From Hygrocybe punicea (lineage: Eukaryota; Basidiomycota; Agaricomycetes; Agaricales; Hygrophoraceae): a stretch of DNA of 64,000 bases. Below the pieces are notes generated by a model. The model was given only the letters and a program-made list of their open reading frames with translations. It was not told the DNA's origin and searched no databases. Made by a program: the position numbers and the translations under genes. Location: positions 4,712,001 to 4,776,000 of the forward strand of contig OY744465.1 in assembly GCA_963556145.1 (NCBI GenBank), given 5' to 3'. Position 1 is the stretch's first letter, and every line of letters begins with the position of its first letter. Positions 23,241-33,859 of the stretch are shown in pieces.

Positions 23241-24049
23241 TTAGTGGCAACTTTTGTGGCAGTAATGGTGGAAGGCGGAATGGCAGGACGGATGCCCATG
23301 GTGAGCGTGGTGTTCAGGAGAGGGATGGCACGGGGGATGCTCATGAGCAGGAATATGGTCTGGAAGAGCATTAGTGAGAGAATGTTAATGCGAAGTGAAG
23401 CGAATGCGACATACCAATGACGAGACGAAGAGGTTTGTCCTCGCAAACGCCTTGACCATTCTCAAGCAACTCCACGATGCTGAAATCCTCGGGGATGGCC
23501 TTGCCGCAGGAGCGTTCCCAGTGGACGAGGCACCTCAACTTAGGAGCAAGGTAGCCTTGGCTGAAGATGTGGTTGGTGAGGTGCGCCAGCTTCTCAAATT
23601 TAAACTCCACGACGTCGGTTTTGACGCGCTGTACGACGGGTTTCTCGGAGGGGTTGTGGACATATACGTAGCTGAACCACAACGCACAGGGGATGTCGGC
23701 TGTCCAGACCACACCGCATGTGAGTTTTTTTGCGAAGGTTATCCAGAAGTCAATCACACTCACCAATAACCAGCTTCAAGGCGGTGTCTTGGCACTTACC
23801 AATCCCGTCTTTGAGGAGATCCTCGATAACTTGGCTGCCCTTGACCTTTACACCATTCTTTTTCTCCCACCAAGTCAAGGGGCGGTACTTGGGCTCGACG
23901 AAGCCCTGACGGAAGACATGCTCAAGGACGTCCTCCAAATCGGAGAGCTTGTGATCTTGGAACTCGAGCTCGATGAGCTGGGCGGTAGCGGGTTTATGGG
24001 CACGCGAAACCTGGTGGTAGGTAAGCCAAAGCTCAGTGGAGGAGGTCAT
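23241..24049 (-). CDS. Two-unit repeat protein with His/Cys-rich tail
   Basis: Not a family I can name. Three exons. Exon 1 (from ATG 24049) encodes 'TELWLTYHQVSRAHKPATAQ', 'DLEDVLEHVFRQGFVEPKYR', 'WWEKKNG' and 'QDTALKLVI'. Exon 2 repeats the same plan: 'CALWFSYVYVHNPSEKP', 'HLTNHIFSQGYLAPKLRCLV', 'HWERSCG' and 'EDKPLRLVI'. So the protein is two tandem units of about 95 residues, and the introns fall at the same place and phase (after 'LVI', phase 1) in both. A 55-nt intron (23360-23414) leads to exon 3, which encodes 39 residues with 14 His and 4 Cys before TAA at 23241-23243. No signal peptide. The tail suggests metal binding; this is inference. Confidence 0.65.
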
Positions 24050-24554
24050 TGTAAAACGAGGGGCGAAAAGTTAGAGCGTATTAAATCGGAGGAGGAGGGG
24101 AAGCGAACACGAATGCAAACCAATGGAACCCTCCCCTTTTTATATGTTTTTCGTGTGATATTGATAATAATGTGAATGATGGGAGGCATAGCACCAGGAA
24201 CCAAGGTTCGACGCTAGACCTTGATTAAACGGCACATTTAAATTTTCTCAAATTGTCCTCAGACATCATCCCCGTACCTCGCTGGAACACCAGAACGCCA
24301 CATACTTCTCCTACTTTGTCCATATTTCGTCAGTATGGGAGGCTTTAGGCTATGACGTGTCAAATGCAATTTCATTTAAGATTTGCAATATCAAGGACGC
24401 GTCGGTCACATGATCGTTTGTTTCCCAGGTCAATTTAAAATTGATCTTTGTCGCGACGTAATGGAGACCTTTTGTAGTAAGTACAAAGTTACAAGTACTC
24501 GGAAGAACATACAAGAGTTCTAATCCAACCAGCTTACACACGGAACCCATCCTC
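24050..24554. other. Intergenic between RNR1 3' end and the two-unit gene
   Basis: No gene seen. It holds the promoter of the gene at 24049 and the 3' flank of the ribonucleotide reductase gene. The stretch just upstream of 24049 is purine-rich on the plus strand, hence a pyrimidine-rich leader on the coding strand. Confidence 0.4.
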
Positions 24555-27500
24555 TCAACCAGAACACATAACACAGGCTTCTTTGTTCTCCAGCGAACAC
24601 ATCAACGTAGCCTCCTCGAGCTCTCTATCCCTTTGTCGCTGCAATGCAGCAGCGAACTCAGGGTCAGCATTGGCAGCCGTCTTTGCCTTCTCCTCTAATG
24701 AGAGCGGCGTCGCGGCTTGTTCTACGGAGGACGTCGTAGCAAGAGACGAGGTACTAGAGGCTAGTGACGACGACACCGTTTCTTCCGGTTGGACAGAATG
24801 TGCAATAGTGCCGACAGTGGTAGCCCGCACAGTTGATGACGGCGTTGGGGCACCTGGCGCAATCCCATTAATACTGCGAACCCCTGCAGCTTGCGCCTTC
24901 TTCGCATCCTTGATCAGACTCTGGTCCACCGTGAACTGAATAGCCTGAGCCGCGGGCCTCGTCCGCAAGTAATACATGCCTGTTTTCAGCCCTTTCTTCC
25001 ACCCATAGAAGTGCATACTGGTGAGCTGCCCGAGCGTCGGGGATTGCAGGTGCACGTTCAGGCTCTGACTCTGGCAGATGAATGCCCCGCGGTCCGCAGC
25101 GAGATCTAGGACTTTCTTCTGGCTGATCTCCCAGACGGTCTTGTAGATGGCCTTGACGTTGTCGGGGATCCCTGGGATATTTTGCACAGAACCGTTGTGT
25201 GCAATAATCATATTCTTCATATTGTCATCCCAAAGGCCCAGGTCAACAAGTTCGCGGAGAAGCCATGGACAGACGACTTGGAATTCGCCAGCGAGAACGC
25301 GGCGGGTGTAGATATTGCTACACGACCAACGAAACAGTCTATCAGCAACCGAAACCCGTTTTGGTAAATATGACAAGTACCTTGTATATGGTTCGAAGCA
25401 CTCATTAAATCCTAGAATCTGACTCGTCGATGCAGTCGGCATCGGTGCACACAGCAACGAGTTCCTCAAACCTGTTCGAGCTATCTTCTCTTTCAATGTC
25501 TTCCAATCCCAAAGCGTTGTGGGCGTAACGCCCCAAAGGTCAAATTGCAGCAGACCCTGCTCTGCAGGACTCCCCACCCAGGTTTCATACGGGCCATCCT
25601 TCTCAGCCATATCACTGCTTGCTTCTGCTGCTGCATGATATATTGTCTCGAAGATTTGGATATTCAACTCTTTCGCCGCTGGCGAATCGAACGGCATACG
25701 AAGTGCCATGAAGGTATCTGCGAGTCCTTGCACGCCAATACCAATTGGACGATGGCGCATGTTGGAGCGGCGGGCCTCCGGGACGGGATAGTAGTTGACA
25801 TCAATGATACGGTTCAGATTGAAGGCGACGACTTTCGTGACTTGGTGGAGTTTGGCAAAGTCGTATTTACCATTCGAAATGAACGTTGGGAGGGCGATGG
25901 AAGCGAGGTTGCACACGGCCACCTCCTCAGGAGAAGAATATTCAATGATCTCCGTGCAGAGATTAGAGGACTTGATGGTCCCGAGATTCTTTTGATTAGA
26001 TTTCGCTGTATGCAACCAATTAGTACACGCACACATCTTTGCAACAGGATACGCACCGTTAGCGGCGTCCTTGTACAACATGAAGGGTCCACCGGTTTCA
26101 ATCTGCGCTTCCAGGATGGCATACCATAACTTTTGAGCAGGGATGGTCTTTCTCTGCCTCCCCTCTTTTTCGTATTTCTCATACAGGGCCACAAACTCTT
26201 CACCATGGACTTCATGCAACCCAGGCGCTTCGTTAGGGCAGAACAAGGACCAGTCTCCATTTGCTTCAACACGCTTCATACTAGCCCGGGGAATAAAAAA
26301 TCAGTCGGTGTGAAATACACATGGGGGTTCGACGCACAAGAGATCGGGGATCCACAGCGCATAGAACAAGTCTCGCGCGCGTGCCTCTTCCTTTCCATGG
26401 TTTTTCCTTAAATCGATGAACTCGAACACGTCAGAATGCCAGGGCTCGATGTAGATGGCAAATGCGCCAGGCCGTTTGTTACCCCCCTGGTCCACATATC
26501 GAGCGGTCGCATCGTAGGCACGGAGCATTGGGACAATACCGTTGGAATACCCATTGGTACCGGCAATGTACGATCTGCAACAACGGTTAGCAGGAAATCC
26601 TAAGGCAGAAACACCACTTACCCGGTCGCGCGAATACAATGGATACTCAGTCCGATCCCACCAGCAGTCTTACTTATCATGGCACAGTTCTTCAGCGTAT
26701 CATAAATGCCCTCGATGGAATCTTCCTTCATGCACACCAAGAAACAACTACTCAGCTGTGGGTGCGGCGTACCCGCGTTGAACAAGGTAGGAGAAGCATG
26801 TGTGAAGTAGCGCTCAGACATGAGATTGTAGGTATCAATGACACGGTCAATGTCAGCGCCGTGGATACCGACTGCGACACGCATGATCATATGTTGAGGG
26901 CGCTCGGCAACACGGCCATCGATGCGAAGGAGGTACGAGCGTTCAAGTGTTTTGAAGCCAAAGCTGAGGTTTCGTAATAAATAACCAACTGCAGCAAACA
27001 GAAGCAGGCGAACACACAAATTGTAGTTGAAATCACGGTTATAAATGATTGCAGAGTCGAGCATCTCGGCATTGGCAGATACGACATCGTATGTATCTTT
27101 TGAAATCATACCAGCAGCACGACCATTCTTGGGATTCACTTAATTTCGAACGAATAAGCTGGACGCGCGGAAGGGGCCAATGCGAGCATACCATAATTAT
27201 ACAAATCTTTGATGACCTGGGAAAAGTTTTTCTTGGTCTCTTTGTGAAGGTTAGAGATGGCGATACGGGCGGCAAGAATGGCGTAGTCTGGATGCTTTGT
27301 AGTGAGATACGCAGCAGTTTCGGAAGCAAGGTTCTAAGGCACGATTAAATATACAACATACAGGAGTAAAATGAGTAGCTTACGTCCAATTCAGTTGTAG
27401 TGACTCCTTGATATACCCCCGCGACGACCTTTTGCGTAACCCTGGGTCACGACATTAATACTGAAGGTCACAACGGTCGAGGGTAGACGCACTCAATGGG

Positions 27501-27788
27501 ATTGACGTGGTTCATGTCAAGACCGTAGCAAAGCTTGTCGATTCTTGTGGTGATCTACAAAGGTGGGCGGTGAGTAGAGGGAATTCGGTGACCACAAAGA
27601 CACGTACCTTGTCAAATTGAACGCGTTCCTTGCGGCTGCAATGATAATTCGCGTCAGTATAACGATACTTTCGACGCGTGTTGTCGCATGGACGATGAGG
27701 CGCACCCATCTGCGATGAAGGTGATTCCAGGATGTTCAATCACGACGACAGGATGGGAAAACTTACCTCGTTTGAAAACATAGGCCAT
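24555..27788 (-). CDS. RNR1: Ribonucleoside-diphosphate reductase large subunit (class Ia)
   Basis: Makes dNDPs from NDPs for DNA synthesis, with the small R2 subunit. The N-terminal ATP cone starts '[18 protein letters not shown]' and continues '[13 protein letters not shown]' and '[13 protein letters not shown]'. Downstream are '[20 protein letters not shown]', '[16 protein letters not shown]', '[14 protein letters not shown]', and the active-site region '[20 protein letters not shown]' with the Asn, Cys and Glu needed for radical chemistry. '[20 protein letters not shown]' is the phosphate-binding part. The tail ends '[14 protein letters not shown]', with the C-terminal Cys pair used for re-reduction. 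At least ten exons. The first are 27767-27788 (22 nt), 27706-27709 (4 nt) and 27608-27635 (28 nt), which join to 18 whole codons. The gene appears intact and is divergent from that at 27964. Confidence 0.93.
27706..27709 (-). other. RNR1: Four-nucleotide microexon of RNR1
   Basis: Coding bases ATGG lie between a CGCAG acceptor and a GTGCGC donor. Joining CGAG, ATGG and CCGCAAGG gives the conserved Lys-Arg-Asp-Gly-Arg-Lys of the ATP cone. Skipping it shifts the frame. The downstream 70-nt intron has a consensus branch site (TACTGAC) 17 nt before its acceptor. Confidence 0.8.
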
Positions 27789-27963
27789 TTGGAATAAACC
27801 AGTCCAGACGTGAAGGTAGATGGAGGATCAAGGCAAGGTTGAACAGACGCGAGGCAGTTTTATAAATGAGCGTAGCCGTGACTAAGCCTCATTTTGTGGA
27901 TATTTCCTCATTCTGACAAAAATAAAACTGATTTTTGTCGAAGTTTCGACCCAAATTCTACTC

Positions 27964-28659
27964 ATGAATATGGTTAGGGTTGAACTCAACGAAGCGCGTT
28001 ATTTGCTTTTGTTTCGAGCGCGTCGCCATCGTATGCCCCAAGCTCAACAACACACGACAGAGTATGCCTCACCAGTCCTCCGTGCCGCTTCCCCTGCAAG
28101 CTCCGTCGGCACTGCCTATGGTCCCGACCAAACTTCGCTGAGCGACACCGAAGCAGAGCTGCCCCAGCTCGCGTTCGAGTGCAAATGGGAGGAAAGGCTC
28201 GGTCTAGGCATGCCCAGACCGGAAGAGTTGCAGGCTAACGAGAATCCGCTGCTTCCCCCACCAAATGGCACTGCTGAAGAGATGGGTGGGTTAATCTCTG
28301 TTGTGAAAAGTTGTGCTGACGTCTGGCCAGCGCTCTTCGAACAAGTTATGCGCTCACTGCGCCACGAGGTGCACCAGCTCAAAGAGAATGAAACCTTTCA
28401 GCAGACGCTACTTCGGGGCTCCCAAGCCGGTTTGGAGCCGCAACCGAGCTCGAGTGACATCGACGTGCTCTTACAGGGCATGATGGGCCATGCGGGGGAT
28501 TCAACGAACCCAAATATCACGAAAGGACCATGGAATTACAATGGGAAGGGTCGGTATGTGAATGAGGCTTGCGATTTGACTCAAGAGAGCGCAACGACCG
28601 CCGGGAAACGACGTGCGAAGGGGACGAGCCGTACTAAACACAAACTTGATGTATCGTGA
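27964..28659 (+). CDS. Hypothetical protein, intronless
   Basis: A continuous plus-strand frame of up to 231 codons, ending at TGA 28657-28659. The Met at 28033 (MPQAQQHTTEYAS) may be the true start, because the first 23 residues look unlike the rest. The centre has 'FECKWEERLGLGMPRPEELQ' and a leucine/glutamate-rich stretch 'RSLRHEVHQLKENETFQQTL' that could form a short coiled coil. The C-terminus is basic ('GKRRAKGTSRTKHKLDV') and could direct it to the nucleus. No known domain. It is divergent from RNR1, 175 bp from its start codon. Confidence 0.55.
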   Translation: MNMVRVELNEARYLLLFRARRHRMPQAQQHTTEYASPVLRAASPASSVGTAYGPDQTSLSDTEAELPQLAFECKWEERLGLGMPRPEELQANENPLLPPPNGTAEEMGGLISVVKSCADVWPALFEQVMRSLRHEVHQLKENETFQQTLLRGSQAGLEPQPSSSDIDVLLQGMMGHAGDSTNPNITKGPWNYNGKGRYVNEACDLTQESATTAGKRRAKGTSRTKHKLDVS

Positions 28660-28721
28660 ACCCGTGTATCGATAGCCTAGCATCTCACATACGTAAAACC
28701 ACTGTAATAATACATTTCCCA

Positions 28722-30133
28722 TTATACGTCTTCAACAAAATAATCGGATAATGTATCCTCTACAGTTTTGATCCTGTCCTGGATACATCTCCTTGCCGCC
28801 ATCCTACAGTCATGATGCATGTATGTTGCACTCCCCCACCGATCAAACTCCTTCAGGACGGCTCTCAATCTCCCCATCACATCTGCAAGCCCCAAGTTCA
28901 GCACCGCATCGCCCCGGCTCCTCTCCTTCCAAAACTCCAACCAGCTCTGAGTGCAACTGTGCTGATGCCATGTCGCGCCGCATGACGGCACATGGTCAAA
29001 TTGTGGTGGTGACACGCGCAGCCGCTCCCATGCCCGTGTCAATCGGTAGTATCCCGAGAGCAGGCGCTGTTGCTGCGTGGCGGTCACAAGCAGATAACCA
29101 TCGGCCCCAACGTCGCCCTCCACCTCCCGGATTTCATCTGAGCCCTCGGTGTTTACACAGCGCCGGAAGAAGACAGCCTTCTGCATGACCTCAAGGTATG
29201 CCACACCTTGCAGTTCCCGCAAGTTGAACTCATCCGCGAGAGTCATCGCAATGTATGCATATTGTACACTGAGGGACATCAGGTGTCGTAGGATCCCGAT
29301 CATCGTGCTCAGCAGACGCTCGTGATTGCACATCTGGGCAAGGCGAACCAGGCGTGTGATCTGGGCGGTGCTCTCCCGGTGCTGTACAGACTCGGGTGGG
29401 GTGGTATTAGCGCCAGTGCTGGTACTAGTGCCGACGAAAGTGTATTGAATGGGAGTGGGAATAAGGTTGAGGATAGGGGACGGCTTGAGATTGACGTATT
29501 CTTGGATAGCATCGAGAGCCCAGGTCTCGATGGATTTAAAAGAGTACTTGTTCGATACGCGTGCGATATCGATTAGCTGTGCTAGGTCTGCATGAATGGT
29601 GTGCACGACAGCAAGCTCATGTGGTCTGGATAGGGGATGCTCGTAAGGGACGGAGGATTGGAGAGGAAATAACAAATACGCACAGAGCATAGAGTGCCCA
29701 AAGGAAATGTTTGAACTCGACAACGGTGTCTCCAGTGAGTGTGATCGGGTTATCATCGGAAGACCCCTCGGGCTCGTTTTCGCCCTGGGGCAAAGCAAAC
29801 ATTGTACAGAACGACGAGCCGTCCCTCGATAACATTGTCCGGTGGACCTGCGCTGCCAATGTTGACATCTTACAAGACGAGGATGACCAAGGTACACACA
29901 TTGAACAGTGTCTCCTCAACCAGTAGCACACAGCTCCCATCCGCCATGTAATACATATCATCCCTTCTCCTCTCTGTGCCGTTCATGGCGCGCATCTGAA
30001 TATCACCCTCGGTTAATGGGCTCCGCTGTTGCACATCTGTCTGTGGAGTAAGCCATCCTTCATCTTCATCTACCCGTGTATCATAAAACCGGGGACGCTT
30101 TCTCATTGGGGAGTCAGAGACTGAGGTGGACAT
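28722..30133 (-). CDS. BTB/POZ domain protein
   Basis: From the Met at 30133 the protein starts with a basic, Ser-rich lead (MSTSVSDSPMRKRPRFYD). A BTB fold follows across three exons: 'ADGSCVLLVEETLFNV', 'HRTMLSRDGSSFCTMFALPQ' and 'PITLTGDTVVEFKHFLWALY'. The long last exon has 'LAQLIDIARVSNKYSFKSI' and 'ALDAIQEYV', typical of the helices after BTB in Agaricomycete proteins, then 'LVRLAQMCNHERLLSTMIG'. The C-terminal half includes a Cys/His cluster ('DHVPSCGATWHQHSC') and ends 'VEDTLSDYFVEDV'. It may be a substrate adaptor for cullin-3 ligases or a transcription-related protein; no DNA-binding domain is seen. Confidence 0.75.
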
Positions 30134-30483
30134 TTTCAAGTCAAGATTGCGAACGATTGTTAACGTTCTTGGGATCTATGGGCCTTAGGGCCTGCAAGAC
30201 GATTTGAAAATTTGGCCTGATTCTTGACAGTGTTGCCACAGATCCTGTCCCTTGAATAAAACCGGTTATTTATTATAAACCACGAAATTTTGCACCCGTC
30301 GAGCGCTTCCAGACTCTGGTCAATCAATCCATGTTATCATAAGTACCAAACATGATAACTAATTATAATGAAAACAATTATATTTAAAATAACAACCTTG
30401 TTTATAACACCCTTCAGCAACCCTGCCTTGTGGAACGATCACTTTGAATGATGGAAATGAGTAGGTCACTGTCAGCACAATTT
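30134..30483. other. AT-rich intergenic, 350 bp
   Basis: No gene seen. It is the promoter side of the BTB gene and the 3' flank of the DUF6534 gene. An AT-rich core lies at about 30335-30410. Confidence 0.4.
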
Positions 30484-32622
30484 CTATTGCTCAGTCACGT
30501 CTTCAGTACGCCTGGAGCTCATGACTGCAACACCACGACAAAAGGTAGCGCACGCAACATTTCGCCTATCAGGATCCGGCACTGGGCAGGCCAGGAAGAG
30601 CACACGAACCTTTCCATGAGCCGTGGACACGGTGTCACGCGACGGCTCGCTTTTGACATTGGGCAGTGATGCTGAAATGTGGGACAAGGGTACCGACATA
30701 TGATCATCTGAGTCCCAGAGACCTTCTCGTCCGTTCAGCCTGGGAGAACAGCAGCGTCGAACCATAGCAGGGGGGGGGGGTTAAGTCCTCCCACAATATT
30801 ACACAAAGAAAGTTGGGCACGCACGCAGCAAGATACGAGTTCATGTACACTACGGACCCGTAAACACCATCAGTGACAAGGGTGACAGATATTGTGCAAG
30901 TCCACGTACGATTGCTCTCTATAAAGTAAAACATACAGCTCCAGTTGGTGCTTGGTATTGTGGTGAGCTGCATATGGTGTGTCAGTCATTGTTCACGAGA
31001 CTCAATATCATGCTCACGAGAATCATGCCCAACGCTGACACGACCCTGCACGGACGAAGCAACCACTGTGAGTGTGTGCGTAGAGCCACAAGTCCATCAC
31101 AAAGCTTACATGACGAGCAAGCCTGGTGCAACCATACGTCAGTGGGTTTCCAAGACTCCATGAACTTGAAGATCTGACCTGTAGTTACGGAATACCGGAT
31201 CAGAACTTTGATGAGCGTGTTTGTCCTGCCCGACAAACTTATCATTAGTTTTTCTGTTTTAGAAACCTGAAACCAGGGCAGCACACCTTGCAAATCCTGT
31301 CCTCGAGTTATACAGATAGTAGCACATCGCCAAAGTTAAACACGACTCCGACAGGGTGCCGAAAGCAAACGACACGTAGCCGACCAACTAGCAAAGAAGA
31401 AGAACGAAACCATCACGTTTGAGTGAGCACGGAGAATAAGCATAGGAGAAACAAAAGACATACGCGCTCTCTTGCGTAGATGCCATTGCCAGCATGGAGA
31501 AACGAGACGTCTGGCAGCCGATGGCTATGGATAAGATCACATAAACGATGCATGCTTCGTGGTAGATTGACTGTAATCTGACACACAGTATTACGGCGTA
31601 TGCTGCGGTAACAATTAGTCCCCATGGGTAGATCATGAGCGGGGCGACATACCAATGGCAAGAGGAAGGGTAGGGAAAACGAAAACGCACTGTCTCAAAC
31701 GTGTACGTTCACGAGAAATTCCGGCTGAAAACTGCGAGCTTACAATTAAACCAACTATCCATTTATTACCTTTGCTCACTGCCGCACAAATGAGTTTGAG
31801 AAGCTGAAAACACACGGCCATACTCACGTAACCAAACCCGGCGCGCAAATAGACTGATCATGTAAAGCCGTGAGCCGCAGATGTAAGTAAAAACCTAACA
31901 TAAGAAAGATGATGCCTACCACCGGATGATGAAATTCATGACGTCCTATTGGTTGAGTGCTTATCATTTTAAAAAAACGATGTTGACGAAACACGTACTA
32001 CAAGGAGAACTGCCATCTACAACCAGTCAAAGGCAGAATCAGAACATCATGTGGCATCAATTCTGGAATGACAGATGTCGTACCATCTCACTCCTTGAAA
32101 AAACAAAGAAGTCAAGGAAGGTCACCCAGAAAACCAGGGTAGACGCACCACACGATGTGACCGGCAGATCTTGCGTCGCCATACTGGGTGATCAGATAGT
32201 AATAGACAAGGTGCTCGACCAAGAGCGTCTGGAGTGTGTTGACGATCCTAGTACCAGTCAGGTTCTGATAGAGTGGGACGGCAAGGGGAAGAATCACATA
32301 CATTAGGAATCCCATCTATCGAAAAAAAACTCGCATTTAACAACGAAGCACAAGAGCAAGTGCAGCTCACCGTATACTTGAGGAGGGGACGATCTTTGGA
32401 GGAAGTGTTAAAGTAGGTATAGACCTGGATACAAGACATGCCCCATAGTCTGTCCGAGTCGATTCGAATTCGATCAGAGTCGCGAAAATAGAAGTTCACC
32501 GTATCCTTACGCGGCAGACCAAATACCTAACAGTGTCACATTTTAACACCAGGATGGGCGAGAGGGCCGATGTACGCACCACTGATCAGAAGACCCCCAA
32601 AGATACCATCCGCAAGGCGCAT
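30484..32622 (-). CDS. DUF6534 multi-pass membrane protein
   Basis: A family of fungal seven-helix-like membrane proteins with no assigned function. Many small exons are needed, read leftward from an ATG at 32622: 'MRLADGIFGGLLIS', 'LWGMSCIQVYTYFNTSSKDR', 'VEHLVYYYLITQYGDA', 'ISLFARRVWLRE', 'SKGNKWIVGLIV', 'RTNTLIKVLIRYSVTTG', 'DGVYGSVVYMNSYLAA', and a hydrophilic tail 'RLNGREGLWDSDDHMSVPLS' to the stop at 30484. The order matches DUF6534 proteins. Exon joins are only partly worked out, and some parts (near 32000-32150 and 31300-31700) are poor, so the gene may be damaged. A run of 12 G at about 30769-30780 lies in an intron. Confidence 0.6.
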
Positions 32623-32878
32623 AGGAAGACGACTGGGCATTGTTGGGATCAATCCATCAACGCCGCGTTACAATCTTATAGCACCAGGCAAGGTCGTAAT
32701 AATCATGACATGATACGGGGGTTTCATGCTTGCGAACAATCCCTACTGCCCATACGTAAGTCTCAAAGAGCACAGCCATAAGGTCCAATGCATTAGGTGC
32801 ACTGGTGTGGAAGTTATCGAGAACATTTTGAACAGCGAAAATCATCCACTCTATATATAGCTAATTGCAAGTGATAAT

Positions 32879-33847
32879 CCTCTGTAAAAACGGAAAGTCA
32901 CGATTAGTCACGAGAAGTCAAAATAAGTCAACATAAGTCAGGCCCAAGTCAGAACAGGTCGTGAAAGACGGCCGAATAGTCAAAAACTTGTCAGACCGAT
33001 GCACAACTGTGCACAACCGGTGCACAATTGGTGCACAACTGTACACAAAATGGCAACTCCCGGCATCAAGATCTCAAGATCTCAAGGTATCAGTGCATCA
33101 AATTTGGCCACTGTTTTCAACGCTAAGTCTTTGTCCCTTCCGGTTCGGTTGCATCAGGTTCCACCTTGTTTAACCCTCCTTCCATAGCATCATCCACTGC
33201 CGACTGCCCTTCTGGCCCTCCCGTGTTGAATGCCGAGTCCCTGGGTGTGAGCCATCCAACCACTGATGGACTGGCATTGATCCCGACTCTTGTTGTTGTA
33301 CCCCCCACCCTGCAGCCTAACTCTGACCAGGAATTGGCCCTCCACCCACCCTTGCACAACTTCCCACGTGAGGACGCTATGGGACTTCAAATAGCGAGTA
33401 CTAATTAAATTACTAGACCTTATTGCAGCAGTTCTTCGCGCACCCAGTGAACACCAGCCCACGAAGGATGATATTACTCGGATCGTTCAAGAGGTTAGTT
33501 CAGCTTTATGAGCTACTAGCCACCACTGACTCGGTCCTTCAGCGCAAAGCCATCTGCCCACAGGAATGCACTGAGTTGAGCTGGTGGGGTTTTTTTTTAA
33601 AAATAAAAAAAAGTATATCAATGTAGTATGCGCTGTATCAATAAATTTTTTATATGGGCAACTGGGAAATTTCCGCATGACTATGAATGACTAGAGTATG
33701 ACTAGAATATGACTATGCATGACTACTGGACAACCAAGAAGACGACCGTGAACCGACTACAAAGTCACGGAATAGTCAAAAAATCGGGAATTTAGTAAAT
33801 TTTAGTCATATTGTTCGACTAAACCTGACTTTTCACATTTACGGAGG
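32879..33847. mobile_element. Non-autonomous DNA transposon with inverted ends and AGTCA-rich subterminal repeats
   Basis: The left end CCTCTGTAAAAACGGAAAGT and the right end, read in reverse complement, CCTCCGTAAATGTGAAAAGT pair over about 30 bp. Both are flanked by ATAAT (32874-32878 and 33848-33852), a likely 5-bp target duplication. Inside each end the motif AGTCA/TGACT is repeated many times (32897-32960 and about 33675-33830, opposite sense). The centre has four spaced GTGCACAA words (about 33005-33045). Short open frames (e.g. 33166-33408) show no transposase, so it would need help in trans. Confidence 0.68.
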
Positions 33848-33859
33848 ATAATCGATAAT

